64,000 nt of DNA from Sindora glabra (lineage: Eukaryota; Streptophyta; Magnoliopsida; Fabales; Fabaceae): assembly GCA_020226215.1 (NCBI GenBank), contig CM035233.1, positions 25,423,150-25,487,149 on the forward strand, written 5' to 3'. The notes below the pieces were generated by a model, which saw nothing but the letters and a program-made list of their open reading frames with translations, made no database searches and was not told where the DNA came from. Below, piece after piece: positions 10,785-20,403 of this stretch (positions are counted from its first letter, which is position 1; the number at the start of each line of letters is the position of its first letter). The position numbers and the translations under genes are program-made.

Positions 10785-13080
10785 AGTCTTTACCTGAAAA
10801 GATAGTTTAAAGAAAATACAGAATGAGTATAAATATACTCATTGAGTAATACCCTGTTATTGCCCTTTTTCAATTTTCCCATTTAAGATTGCTTTTCTAA
10901 TTAAAAGCCCAAATTTAGACATTACATTGTTTGAGGAATGACATTAGTTGGTATATAATGTCACCTTATATCTTCGGTCCAACCTTATCCCCCACCACCC
11001 TAGGCCCGAGGCCACTAACCTTTTCCCTCCACTACTTATCCCTCCTCTCCTTCTATAGGAAGGATGTTTTCTCCCTCCCACATTTTGTAAGTAGAATAAA
11101 CAATTGTGGGATGCCACATGCATCAACCACAATTTTCCTCGAGGAATGTGTCAAAATACCAACTATGCCATAAGTGTTTTATGCTTCATTTATCCTTCTA
11201 TGCTCATTCTCATATCAAACCCTAAAGGATATTCATGTATGCAAATCAAATAATTCATATGTCATATACACAAATTAAACAATTCATGTCACACAAAATA
11301 TTTTGTATGTAGACCCTATCTAGGCAGCATAAGGGCAGGAATTATTTGAAGAACTAAATAAAATTTTCTATTTCTAAAATTTTAAACCATACTACATTAC
11401 AATCAGAGTGATTCATAAAAAAATTTCCAGAATTTTTCTCAACCATTTGATACTCCTAAAAATTTCGTGAACAAGATTGGGCATATTCGGGTTTTGTCAT
11501 GAATAGCTCCTTTTCACCATTTTATTGGGTGACCAATTCATCTCCGATTGCTCTGAAAATTTTACAAAATATTAATAACACCTTAATTGGTTTCCCTAAA
11601 TTTTTTTCATGATTTTTCATGATCATTTTAGGCCCCAAGAAATTCGAAAACAGAAGCCAACGTGAAAGTGCCCTGTTTCTGGACAGCATTGATGACCTGA
11701 TTTAGGAAATTCTTCTAAAATACTTAAAAGTTTCTAAAAATCCTCAAAATTTCTAGAATTCAATATCACATCATAAGAGACCTTAAGATATCAAAAATCA
11801 AATTTTTTTGATGACAAATCACCTAGGTTCCATGTGACTATTCACCAACCAGAATTTCAACAGTATTTTTCACCCTTCTTAATACCATCTCCAACATAAT
11901 ATTAACAATTTATTTTCAACAGCCAAAACCACTTCCATTCTCATTATTCATGATCCAAATACTCACTTCTAACAACATCATCACATGTTCAAATCATGTT
12001 GAATTAATTATCACAGCAACTAACATAAATCATGTCCAAAGAATCATTTTCATCATGACCATCCAGCATTAGAAATTCATAAAATGTATAACAAGCTATT
12101 ACTCACCTTAAATCCTTACTTCTTTCTTCCTCCTTTCAAATCTGAATTCTAAGGGAGAGGGAGATGAGTTCAAGAAAATAAAAATCAGATTTTAGAGTTA
12201 AGAGGAAGAAGAATTTCACAAGAGTTTAGGGGTATTGAAATCTACCTATTTAACTTGCCAATTTCCCTTGAATCTACTTTGTCTACTTTCCTTGTTTCTT
12301 CTCCTATATGGTCACATTTTTTGCTGGAGAGGAGCAGCAATTTTTCTGCTACTAAGTCTCTTTTGTTTTATATAAAATTGCTTAAAGAAATTTCTAAAAA
12401 AATCCTACAATTTTCATTAATTTCAACATTAAATTTGTCTTGGATTTTGGGAGGATTTTGGGGACACTTGATGAGCTGCATAGCACGTCCAAGTAGCTGA
12501 GTTTCAGACCAGCAAATCATGTTTTAGCCAATAAAAATGAGACACAAATTAAAAATTTTCAAATATTACACTTTTGCCCCAAATTTTGCCATTTTCTTTC
12601 ATTTTAGTCCTTAGCTTCCCTTGGAAGTTTGGGCTGGTGTTGGATCACGAATTTGGGCCTTAATTTTTCAAATTTGGGTCTGAAAATAACTTGGGCCAAC
12701 CCAACTTATACAACAAAAAAATAAAAAGGCCAAAAAGATAAAAGAATTTATTACAATTTGGCTCCGAATTACTTAATTTCTTTACATTTTCACCCTTAGG
12801 CTTCTAAATATCTTAAAAATTTTATTTTTACTTCCCATAACCATTTTTTAGCTTTGAAAATTATTTTTAATCATCCATTAATTTTTTGAATTAATTTACT
12901 ATAATTTCAACTCATCTTCTCACTTTTTCGCTTTACCGGGTACAGAAATTCAATAAATTTCTAAGTGAAATTTTCAAAAATCTATTCTTAGGTTTCTAAG
13001 TGAATTTTCACTCATTACAATCTCAATAAAAATTTCTTTTTTAATTATGATTATTTTAATTATTATCATTATTTTTTTTT
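10785..13080. other. Noncoding body of the solo LTR
   Basis: No protein is recognised on either strand. The short frames at 10,931-11,173 and 12,255-12,500 look like chance. Several minus-strand runs resemble promoter or leader sequence, and pyrimidine-rich patches occur near 12,110-12,150. Confidence 0.6.
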
Positions 13081-13082
13081 TA

Positions 13083-13757
13083 CTATTGTACTAATTTAGG
13101 GTCATTACAAGTATTACCATCCTTATGCACTAAAAATGAAACGTTAGGTAGTGGCAACAAATCAAGTGGGGTGAGGGAATTAAATCCATAAACAACCTTA
13201 AATGGTGAATGCATAGTAGTCGAATGAAATGTCCTATTATACGCAAATTCAATGTGAGACAAACATTTTTCCCATGATTTAAGATTTTTCCTTACTATAG
13301 CCCTAAGAAGAGTAGTCAAGGTATGGTTTACTACCTCTGTTTGTTCATCTGTTTGTGGGTGACATGTGGTAGAAAATAGAAGTTTGGTTCCAAGCTTTTG
13401 CCATAGAGTCCTCCAAAAGTGACTTAAAAACTTAGAATCTCTATCCGAAACTATACTTCTTGGCAAGCCATGCAACCTCACAATCTCCTTGAAGTACAAG
13501 TCTGCAACATGTGTAGCATTATCTACTTTCCTACATGGAACAAAATGAGCCATTTTTTAGAAACAATCCATAACCACAAATATGGAGTTCTTACCATTCT
13601 TTGTCCTTGGCAAACCTACAATGAAATCCATAGAAATATCAGTCCAAGGGTAATCTGGAACAGGTAATGGAGTATAAAGGCCATGGGGTTGTACCTTGGA
13701 TTTAGCCCTCTTGCACACAATACACTTTTTGCAGAATTGATAAATACTATGTTTCAT
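13083..13757 (-). pseudogene. Gypsy C integrase zinc finger end and catalytic core
   Basis: Two frames separated by one stop. 13,557-13,757 gives the second half of the zinc finger (CKKCIVCKRAK) and the core start WTDISMDFIVGLP with the first catalytic Asp. 13,083-13,553 gives IVSDRDSKFLSHFW (second Asp) and HPQTDEQTEVVNHTL (catalytic Glu), then NRTFHSTTMHSPFKVVYG. All three catalytic acidic residues remain. The last codons before 13,110 are in frame with the piece at 10,223 on the far side of the solo LTR. Confidence 0.88.
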
Positions 13758-13763
13758 TCCAGG

Positions 13764-14179
13764 CTAAAAGAAGTGTTTTTGCAAAATTATTAAGGTTTTA
13801 GGTTCACCAAAGTGCCCTATCAAACTACCCTCATGGGTTTCTTTTACAAGTAAGTCACGAATTGAGCATTTAGGAACACACAATTTATTCCCCTTAAACA
13901 GATACCCCTCATGCTTATAAAACCTATCATGAGCCCCCTTTTCACACAACACATATAAACGACAAAATTAGCATCATGCACATAAAGTTCCTTTACATGT
14001 TCAAATCTAAGCAATTTCGCATCAAGCATAGAAAGCAAAGCATAACGCCTAGATAAAGCATCAGCCACTACATTCATTTTACCTTGCTTATGCTTAATAA
14101 CATAAGGAAACTGTTCTAGGAACTCTACCCACTTAGCATGCCTTTTATTTAATTTCCCTTGACCCTTGAGATATTTCAA
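13764..14179 (-). pseudogene. Gypsy C RNase H end and integrase N-terminal zinc region
   Basis: Two overlapping frames (13,844-14,179 and 13,764-13,952) that should be one. KRHAKWVEFLEQFPYVIKHK and NVVADALSRRYALL are the end of RNase H. LCVPKCSIRDLLVKETHEGS and LIGHFGEPKTL begin the integrase zinc-binding domain. The overlap marks a frameshift at about 13,900. Confidence 0.85.
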
Positions 14180-14772
14180 TGATTCATGGTCACTACAAAC
14201 TCTTTAGGTAAAAGATAATGTTGCCATGTTTGAAGTGCCCTAATCAAAGCATAAAGTTCTTTATCATAAGTAGGATACTTCAAACATGCTCCATTAAGCT
14301 TTTCACTAAAGTAAGCAATGGGGTGCCTTTCTTGCATCAAAACAGCCTCTATCTCTACATTAGATGCATCACACTCCAATTCAAATGATTTAGCAAAATT
14401 AGGAAGTGCAAGTATGGGTGCATGCATAAGCTTATCCTTCAATGTATCAAAGGCTTCTTGTTGTTCATTTTCCCATTTAAAACCCACATTTTTCTTGACA
14501 ACTTCATTTAAAGGTGCAGCAATGGTGCTAAAATCTCTCACAAAGCGCCTATAAAAGCTTGCTAACCCATGGAAGCTCCTCACTTCACTCACGGTCCTAG
14601 GGGTTGGCCAATCTTTTATGGCTTTAACTTTTTCCTCATCCACATGCACACCTTTGGAGTTAACCACAAAGCCCAGAAAAACTACATGATCTTTACAAAA
14701 TATACATTTTTCAATATTTACATACAACCTTTCATGCCTCAAGGCTTCTAACACACACTTTAAATGTAACAC
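14176..14772 (-). pseudogene. Gypsy C RT thumb/connection and RNase H
   Basis: LHLKCVLEALRHERLYVNIE, VVNSKGVHVDEEKVKAIKDW and EVRSFHGLASFYRRFVRDFS are the RT thumb and connection. FELECDASNVEIEAVLMQER and YPTYDKELYALIRALQTWQH are RNase H, with the CDAS Asp and the KEL Glu present. The frame follows the preceding RT piece after a frameshift near 14,830. Just upstream, in the intermediate frame at about 14,800-14,830, the polymerase box reads VVYFNDILV: the first catalytic Asp is replaced by Asn. Confidence 0.9.
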
Positions 14773-14834
14773 ATGCTCATCAAAAGATTTGCTATAAACT
14801 AAGATATCATTAAAGTAAACAACAACAAATTTGC

Positions 14835-15575
14835 CTAAGAAGTTCTAAGCACATGATTCATTAAACGCATGAAGGTACTAGGTGCATTAGTCAATCCAAA
14901 TGGCATTACCAACCATTCATACAATCCATATTTAGTCTTAAATGTTATTTTCCATTCATCCCCCTCCCTTATTCTTATTTGGTGATATCCACTCTTAAGA
15001 TCAATCTTAGAAAAGTAACAAGCACCAAACAATTCATCAAGTAAATCATCCAAACGGGGTATGGGGTGTCTATACTTTATAGTGATGTTGTTGATAGCAC
15101 GGCAATTAGTGCACATCCTCCAGCTTCCATCTTTCTTAGGTACTAGGATGATTGGTACAGCACAAGGGCTTAAGCTTTCTTTCACCAATCCTTCTACTTG
15201 TTTCTGGATCTCTTGAGTTTCTTGAGGATTGCTTCTATATGTAGGCCGGTTGTGCAATCTTGCTCCTGGAATTAAGTCAATTTGATGTTCTATCCCTCTA
15301 ATTGGAGGTAGACCATAAGGCACTTCCTTAGGAAAAACATCTCCAGATTCTTGCAAAATAGAAGAAACACCACTAGGCAAAGCATTGTTAGCAAAATGAT
15401 CAATCAATTCATCATGAGGACTTTCTTTGCATAAAAGTAGATACATAGACCGAGAGGCCAACAAAGCTTTCCTCACTTCTTTTTCTATTATAAATAAATT
15501 TTCTCTCCTTTCACACTCACTTTTCTCTTCACTTTTCTTTTCACTCTCTTCTTTCTCACTTGTAAGTGTCCTCAC
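14835..15575 (-). pseudogene. Gypsy C pol linker and reverse transcriptase
   Basis: 246 codons. Residues 1-45 are a charged linker. Then DVFPKEVPYGLPPIRGIEHQ leads into RT: LSPCAVPIILVPKKDGSWRM, YRHPIPRLDDLLDELFGACY, FSKIDLKSGYHQIRIREGDE (the domain A Asp kept), FKTKYGLYEWLVMPFGLTNA and STFMRLMNHVLR. The frame stops before the polymerase active-site box because of a one-base shift. The C in CTNCRAINNITIKY replaces the usual VDCR context. Copies element RNA into DNA in family members; dead here. Confidence 0.92.
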
Positions 15576-15676
15576 TTTTTCCCCTTTCTTTTTAAGTTTG
15601 CCCTTAAACTCACTTTTTTTCTTTTCAATTTTTCTCTCATCTTTCTCTCTTGCTCTTTTTTCAACCTCATAATTGT

Positions 15677-16423
15677 TTAATCCTCACAAACTTGCCTAGG
15701 AGCCATGGGTACTAAAGTGATTTTGCATCCTTTATGTATAAATGTGAACTTGTTGGAATGACCATAATGAATAGCTTTCTTGTCAAACTGCCATGGTCTT
15801 CCTAAGAGGATATGACTTGCTTCCATAGGCACTACATCACATAAGACTTCATTCTTATACTTGCCAATAGAAAAAGTAATCAAAACTTGCCTATCAACAA
15901 CTAACTCCCCTTCATCACTCAACCATTGTAGCTTATAGGGCTTGGGATGAGGAGTAGTAGTAAGACACAATTTCTTAACAAGCCTAAGACTAGCCACATT
16001 GGTACAACTACCACCATCAACAATAAAAGAATAAACCTTCCCAAGTACCAAGCATCTTGAATGAAATATATTTTCTCTTTGTGTAGTGTCATCCTCCTTA
16101 GCTAAACTACCCAAGAGACGCCTCACCATAAGTAAATCTCTCTCATGACAAAAAGCCTCACACTCACTATCTTCTTCACTTGTAGCATGTGATGATAGAG
16201 ATGAACTCTCACTTGAGATCTCACCATTCTCTCTCAAAATCATGGTCTTCTTGTTCGGACATTGGGATGCAATGTGACCTTTTCCAAGGCATTTGAAGCA
16301 TTTAATTTCCCTATGCCGAGAAGTAGAAGAAGCAGAAGCATTAGTAGAATTAAAAGAAGTTTTAGATGAGGATTTACTACCTTGGACAGCCACATCCTTA
16401 GTTGAAGTTCCCTCTTTCTTCAC
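15677..16423 (-). pseudogene. Gypsy C gag zinc knuckle and aspartic protease
   Basis: 248 codons. Residues 1-40 are Ser/Thr-rich. CFKCLGKGHIASQC (residues 42-55) is a CX2CX4HX4C zinc knuckle with all ligands present. The protease follows: YSFIVDGGSCTNVASLRLVK at about 130-150, whose DGGS active site is the form usual in this plant gypsy group, then ILLGRPWQFDKKAIHYGHSN. Packaging and polyprotein cutting. The frame is closed from the rest of gag by one stop at about 16,430 and from pol by about 100 bases with a stop at 15,677. Confidence 0.9.
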
Positions 16424-16432
16424 TCCTTCCTT

Positions 16433-17239
16433 TCATCCTTTTGAGTTGTAGGAAGAGGTGTCTTTCTTCAAAGTCCCCTTTCTTTTGAGTTGTGCTTCTA
16501 CTTTGATAGCTTGGTGAACTAAATCTTCAAGTTCTACATAGGGAAGGAGTTCCACTATATCACAGATATCATGGTTCAACCCATTCAAGAAACGGGCCAT
16601 TGTTGCTTTTCTTTCTTCAACTACATTGGCTCTTATCATTGCAACTTCCATTTCTTTGTAATAGTCATCAACACTTCTCCCACCTTGCCTCAAATCTTGA
16701 AACTTTGTATGAAGCTCCCTATTGTAGTATGTAGGAACAAATCTCTTACGCATTAGGTTCTTCATTTCATTCCATGTGACTACGGGTTCCTCATCATATC
16801 TCCTTCGCTCTTTTTGAATTTGATCCCATCACACCAAGGCATAGTCATAGAACTCTAGGGAAGCTACCTTCACTTTCTTTTCCTCACTATAGTCATGGCA
16901 TGAGAATACTTGCTTTATCTTCAACTCCCACTCTAAGTATGCTTCAACATTATTCCTTCCATGAAAACTAGGAATCTTTATTTTAACTCCACCAATCCTC
17001 TCATTTTCTCTCACTCTTCCATCTCCTTCTTTCCTTCTCCTATCATTCCTCCTATCTTTATCATCTTTCCTATCTCTCCTTCTATCATACCTCATCTCTT
17101 CATCATCCTTCCTATCATATCTCCTATCTCTCCTCCTCCTATCATATCTCCTCTCTTCATCATCTCTAAGAGAACTACTAGAATCTTCATGGGCATGTGG
17201 AGAATGGTCACGTGCTTGCCTTCTTACATTATTTGCCAT
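16433..17239 (-). pseudogene. Gypsy C gag (capsid), two frames
   Basis: 16,829-17,239 starts MANNVRRQARDHSPHAHED, has Arg/Asp repeats (RRYDRRRRDRRYDRKDD) and the capsid start EAYLEWELKIKQVFSCHDYS. After a stop (…DYALV, then WDQ) the frame 16,433-16,765 continues with MRKRFVPTYYNRELHTKFQD, VDDYYKEMEVAMIRANV and DLVHQAIKVEAQLKRK, a retrotrans_gag domain. The ATG at 17,239 is the natural start since leader sequence without coding potential lies upstream. The plus-strand frames over this stretch are shadows. Confidence 0.9.
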
Positions 17240-18478
17240 GGTTTCTTGAATATTTCTTATGGTTTCATTCTACCTCTTAAACATTCTTTCAAATCTTTGT
17301 GCAAGTCCTTCAATTTATCTTCTAATAGCCAAGGACTTAGGTGAGTGCTTCACCACTTGATCCACCTTTATGAGACATGTCTACAAAATAGAAATGTTAA
17401 TGTAATAAAAGGTCTTCTCCACTTGCTAAGTGTTTCACTCAAAAGATGTTCACTCGTGTTTCACTCAAAATTGGCTTTTGTGTAAGGATTTTTCTCTTGC
17501 CTTTTTCCCCTCAAGTGTGCTTAAGAGTTCTTAAGGAAGTCAACCTCCAATCCACATAATCAACCACAACCAAGTGACAATTAATCAGTAAGACACAAGT
17601 GAAGCCAAACAAAAGAAAACTCTAAGACAAAACTAAGGAAGCCAACAAAGACAATCAAGAAAACTAAACAAGAAATAAGCACACTAAGGAAAATAGAATG
17701 CAAACAAGACAATAATGGAGAAAGAAGACAAGAATGGAGAAATTAGACAAGATTATGTAATGTTAAATAATAGCTAAGTTATTCCCACAAATTTCAGGTA
17801 TGGAATAAATCAAAAACTAAGCAAAAGCAAGCTAAAAATTGCAAGAAAGTGGCATTCAAGAAGCACTTTTCTGTGTTGCCAATTTAATTTTTGCCTCTTT
17901 TTTTTTTCATTTTTTTTGCTGCAGATTTTTCTTCTTCTCTTTTTTTTTGCACAATAGTTGTACCCCTTTTCAAATTGAATCACACAATTTTCAACTAGCC
18001 ACTACTGATGAACTTGCAAGAATAAACAAAAATATGGAATGTTCATTTTTGAGACAGTAAAAATTCAATTCAATTGAACCAGAAATTTGGAAAGAAGCAG
18101 TAAACAAGGAATTAGAATTGATTATATTCACAATTCCCTTCAAATCAAGCTATTATTTAACACCAAACACTAAACTGACAGAATTTTAAAAGATTGGACA
18201 GATTCAAATCAAGAACATGTGATGAACATGAAGAACACAAGTGCAGAAAACTAACAATTGTTTATGAATTTAGCAATTCTAATTACCAAGAAAGAAGAAT
18301 CCAGTAATAAAACAATTGTTGCAACAAGATTTAGGAAAAATTGTACTAAAAAATGATGAAACCCTAACTATGTGAACAGTGACGGTGTGAACAATGTCGA
18401 ATTGCATAAAACATAAACGATGAACAGTGCGTGAACAGTAACTGATGAACAGTACCTTCAAATCCAATTCCAACTAAA
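17240..18478 (-). other. Gypsy C leader
   Basis: 1.2 kb between PBS and gag start, noncoding, with A-rich runs on the plus strand at 17,560-17,800 and a T-rich patch at 17,890-17,950. The motif GTGAACAGT or GATGAACAGT is repeated about five times at 18,370-18,455. Confidence 0.7.
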
Positions 18479-18491
18479 GCTCATAATACCA
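18479..18491 (-). promoter_or_regulatory. Gypsy C primer binding site
   Basis: On the minus strand TGGTATTATGAGC follows the 5' LTR after two bases. It is a slightly altered form of TGGTATCAGAGC, the complement of the initiator Met tRNA 3' end used by most plant LTR elements. Confidence 0.7.
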
Positions 18492-18493
18492 AT

Positions 18494-19100
18494 TGATGAA
18501 ATAAGATGGATCTTGAATTGGATTTGAAAAAACAAAAATGGAAAAAGATGGAGGATGGGCGCTACAATCACAGATTGATAAGCCGGAGGAAAGATTGCCA
18601 CAAGAGGAGGCCTTTTGATAAGATCAAGGATAATTGGTTCACTCAAGAACCTAAGAGTCACAAGCTCTCAATCTCAAATTGTATTCCAAAACTGAATAAA
18701 AATCTGTTTACAAGAGCTTATATATGACCAACCCTATAAGCAAACCCTAATGGGCCTTGTACACTAACAAGCCCAATTCTAAGTGACCCAAATAAAATAA
18801 TAAGTCTGTATGCCAAAATTAATCTAAAAATAAGTCTCAGCCTATAAGGCCCATTTATTACAAAAATATTAAACTAACTAAATGCTAATGGATTCATTGG
18901 AGCCCAAGTCTTCCAAATACATGCAATTGACCATCTTGGATTCTTCTATCTCCAAATTGGGCCTTCTTTCAAATATGGCAGCAACCATCTTCTCTAAATC
19001 TTCTTTAATCTTCTTTGCCTTTGCTTTTGTCATTGGTCCTTGAAGCTCTTCCAATGTCTTCAAGCCTTTGTCTTCCATGGGTCTTCTTAGATTCTCATCA
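18494..19100 (-). repeat. Gypsy C 5' LTR
   Basis: Partner of 9,270-9,865. It retains the 66-codon tail of pol as an open frame (18,878-19,078: MEDKGLKTLEELQGPM and KAKKIKEDLEKMVAAIFE), without the stop present in the 3' copy. This frame is not expressed from here as a gene of its own; it is the LTR copy of the pol end. Confidence 0.92.
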
Positions 19101-19105
19101 AAGTA
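19101..19105. repeat. Gypsy C target site duplication, right
   Basis: AAGTA directly after the LTR, matching 9,265-9,269 exactly. Confidence 0.9.
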
Positions 19106-19470
19106 TAAAAGGAATACGTCAAAAAATAGAACACCATTAATCGTATGTATGAAACGAAAACATCAAATCATAAAATTCATTATATATATATGTTTACAAC
19201 TAGTCAAAGTACATGAAAGACAATGCCGAACATATATACAAAGTAAACATCTAAACTTATATATATATAATATACGATGAATTCTTGTAATCCAAAATGA
19301 GATTTCTCTAATTTGTTTTAAATACAAAAATTGCTCAACCTAACATATATATAACTAAATATATATAAAACACCAATCATAATGCCAGAACATATATATA
19401 TGTATATAATTTATATAGAAAACATCAAACCAAATTATATGTGAAGCGGATTTCAATTTAGAAGGTGTCA

Positions 19471-19537
<67 letters not shown>

Positions 19538-19708
19538 CACACACACACAATGTAATATAAAACAAATTGTTTTTTTATATGTTCCAAAAGCTAAACTAGT
19601 ATTATATGATTCAAAATTTCTCTTCAATAAAATCATACAAAAATAATTATCAATGAAAATTAAATTAATTTCACAATTAATTAAATTAGAGTTTTAATTT
19701 GATATAAC
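19106..19708 (-). other. Copia leader, right piece
   Basis: AT-rich noncoding DNA with phrases seen on the other side of gypsy C (AATGCCRGAACATATATAT), consistent with one leader split by the insertion. Confidence 0.5.
19473..19549. repeat. (AT)n(AC)n compound microsatellite
   Basis: About 55 bases of AT followed, after one G, by about 21 bases of alternating AC. Confidence 0.95.
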
Positions 19709-19723
19709 CTACTTTGATACCAC
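19709..19723 (-). promoter_or_regulatory. Copia primer binding site
   Basis: On the minus strand TGGTATCAAAGTAGG, close to the initiator Met tRNA complement, lies just inside the proposed LTR. Confidence 0.7.
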
Positions 19724-19724
19724 A

Positions 19725-20201
19725 TGTAAGAATTTATAATTTTACATATCATATTTCAAAATTAGAACTATAAATAAAAGAATATTAAAATTAACAATAA
19801 TGCATATATTTTGAATCCATTCGTGGTCTTTAGTTTTTTAATACAAATATCTATGTAGAGAATAAAGTCTTCCCTTTTCTACACTTTCTACAGTTTGTGA
19901 TGTTTTAATGGGTAGAACAATCATAAATATCTAATGTGGAGAGAGAATCTAACCTCAATAATATATATAATCTTAATTGAGCTCACTCATTACGAACTTA
20001 ATAACAGGCCTTCTGCTAGATATGTTTAAATAAGTCTAAATTACATTTTTAATACAATATGTATAATACAAAATAAATATACACTCATTGGATCACTTAA
20101 TTAATTTCTAGTCTCATATAATTGAGCTACATATCTAATTTAATTTTATTTAAAATAAATAAATCTAATTAATGGTAGTCCAAAATAAGAAAATTCTTAG
20201 A
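19725..20201 (-). repeat. Copia 5' LTR (putative)
   Basis: It begins TGTAAGAATT next to the PBS, and AATTCTTAGA at 20,192-20,201 is nearly its inverted complement, giving a 477 bp LTR. The partner LTR is outside the window, so the outer edge is inferred. Confidence 0.55.
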
Positions 20202-20314
20202 TACCGTCTCGATTGGGTTACTTGTCATCGCAATTGTGCTTGTGTAGTATTGATGTTGGTGTAGGGATGGTTAAAATTGACAGCTAAGACCTGACGTAAC
20301 TTAACAATGACAAT

Positions 20315-20403
<89 letters not shown>

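Larger units (their letters stand above)
10227..13109 (-). mobile_element. Solo LTR of about 2.9 kb (large-LTR gypsy type) inside gypsy C
   Basis: It starts TGTCACGACCC and ends GGGTCATTACA, so the ends form an 11 bp imperfect inverted repeat with TG/CA termini, and a near-perfect 5 bp duplication flanks it. The gypsy C integrase frame stops at one edge and resumes at the other. No pol or gag lies inside, so it is a solo LTR left by LTR-LTR recombination. Long LTRs with TGTMAYGACCC-like ends are common in Del/Tekay-type plant gypsy elements (established knowledge); the clade here is inference. Orientation minus is chosen from the ORF and TATA-like ATATTTATA at about 10,830-10,845. Confidence 0.8.
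9270..19100 (-). mobile_element. Ty3/gypsy element C, structurally complete
   Basis: It is flanked by the perfect 5 bp duplication AAGTA. It has LTRs of 596 and 607 bp starting TGATGAGAATC and ending ATTTCATCA in element orientation, a PBS next to the 5' LTR, a PPT next to the 3' LTR, and gag-protease-RT-RNase H-integrase in Ty3/gypsy order. My hand alignment of the LTRs gives about 38 differences (near 6%), mostly C/T and G/A, plus one roughly 12 bp indel. The coding region has several stops, a frameshift and an altered RT active site, and a solo LTR sits in the integrase C-terminal region. Probably a chromovirus-like lineage, but I do not assign the clade. Confidence 0.92.
1..20201 (-). mobile_element. 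Ty1/copia LTR retrotransposon, 5' part, split by two gypsy insertions
   Basis: From high to low coordinates the minus strand shows a putative LTR, a PBS, gag, integrase and the start of reverse transcriptase, which is the Ty1/copia order (integrase before RT). The element is cut into three pieces by gypsy C (9,270-19,100) and gypsy A (437-6,056). The protein homology resumes across each insertion: the variable region after integrase continues from 6,062 to 436, and the leader continues from 19,106 to 9,264. The rest of RT, RNase H and the 3' LTR lie beyond position 1. All reading frames are broken, so it is a relic and the oldest element of the nest. The assembly of pieces is inference from domain order; the domain identities are direct protein-motif recognition. 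Confidence 0.8.

Noticed and set aside
10227..13109. DNA transposon with TGTCACGACCC inverted ends
   Set aside because: TG/CA ends, 5 bp duplication and length fit a solo LTR better; no transposase.
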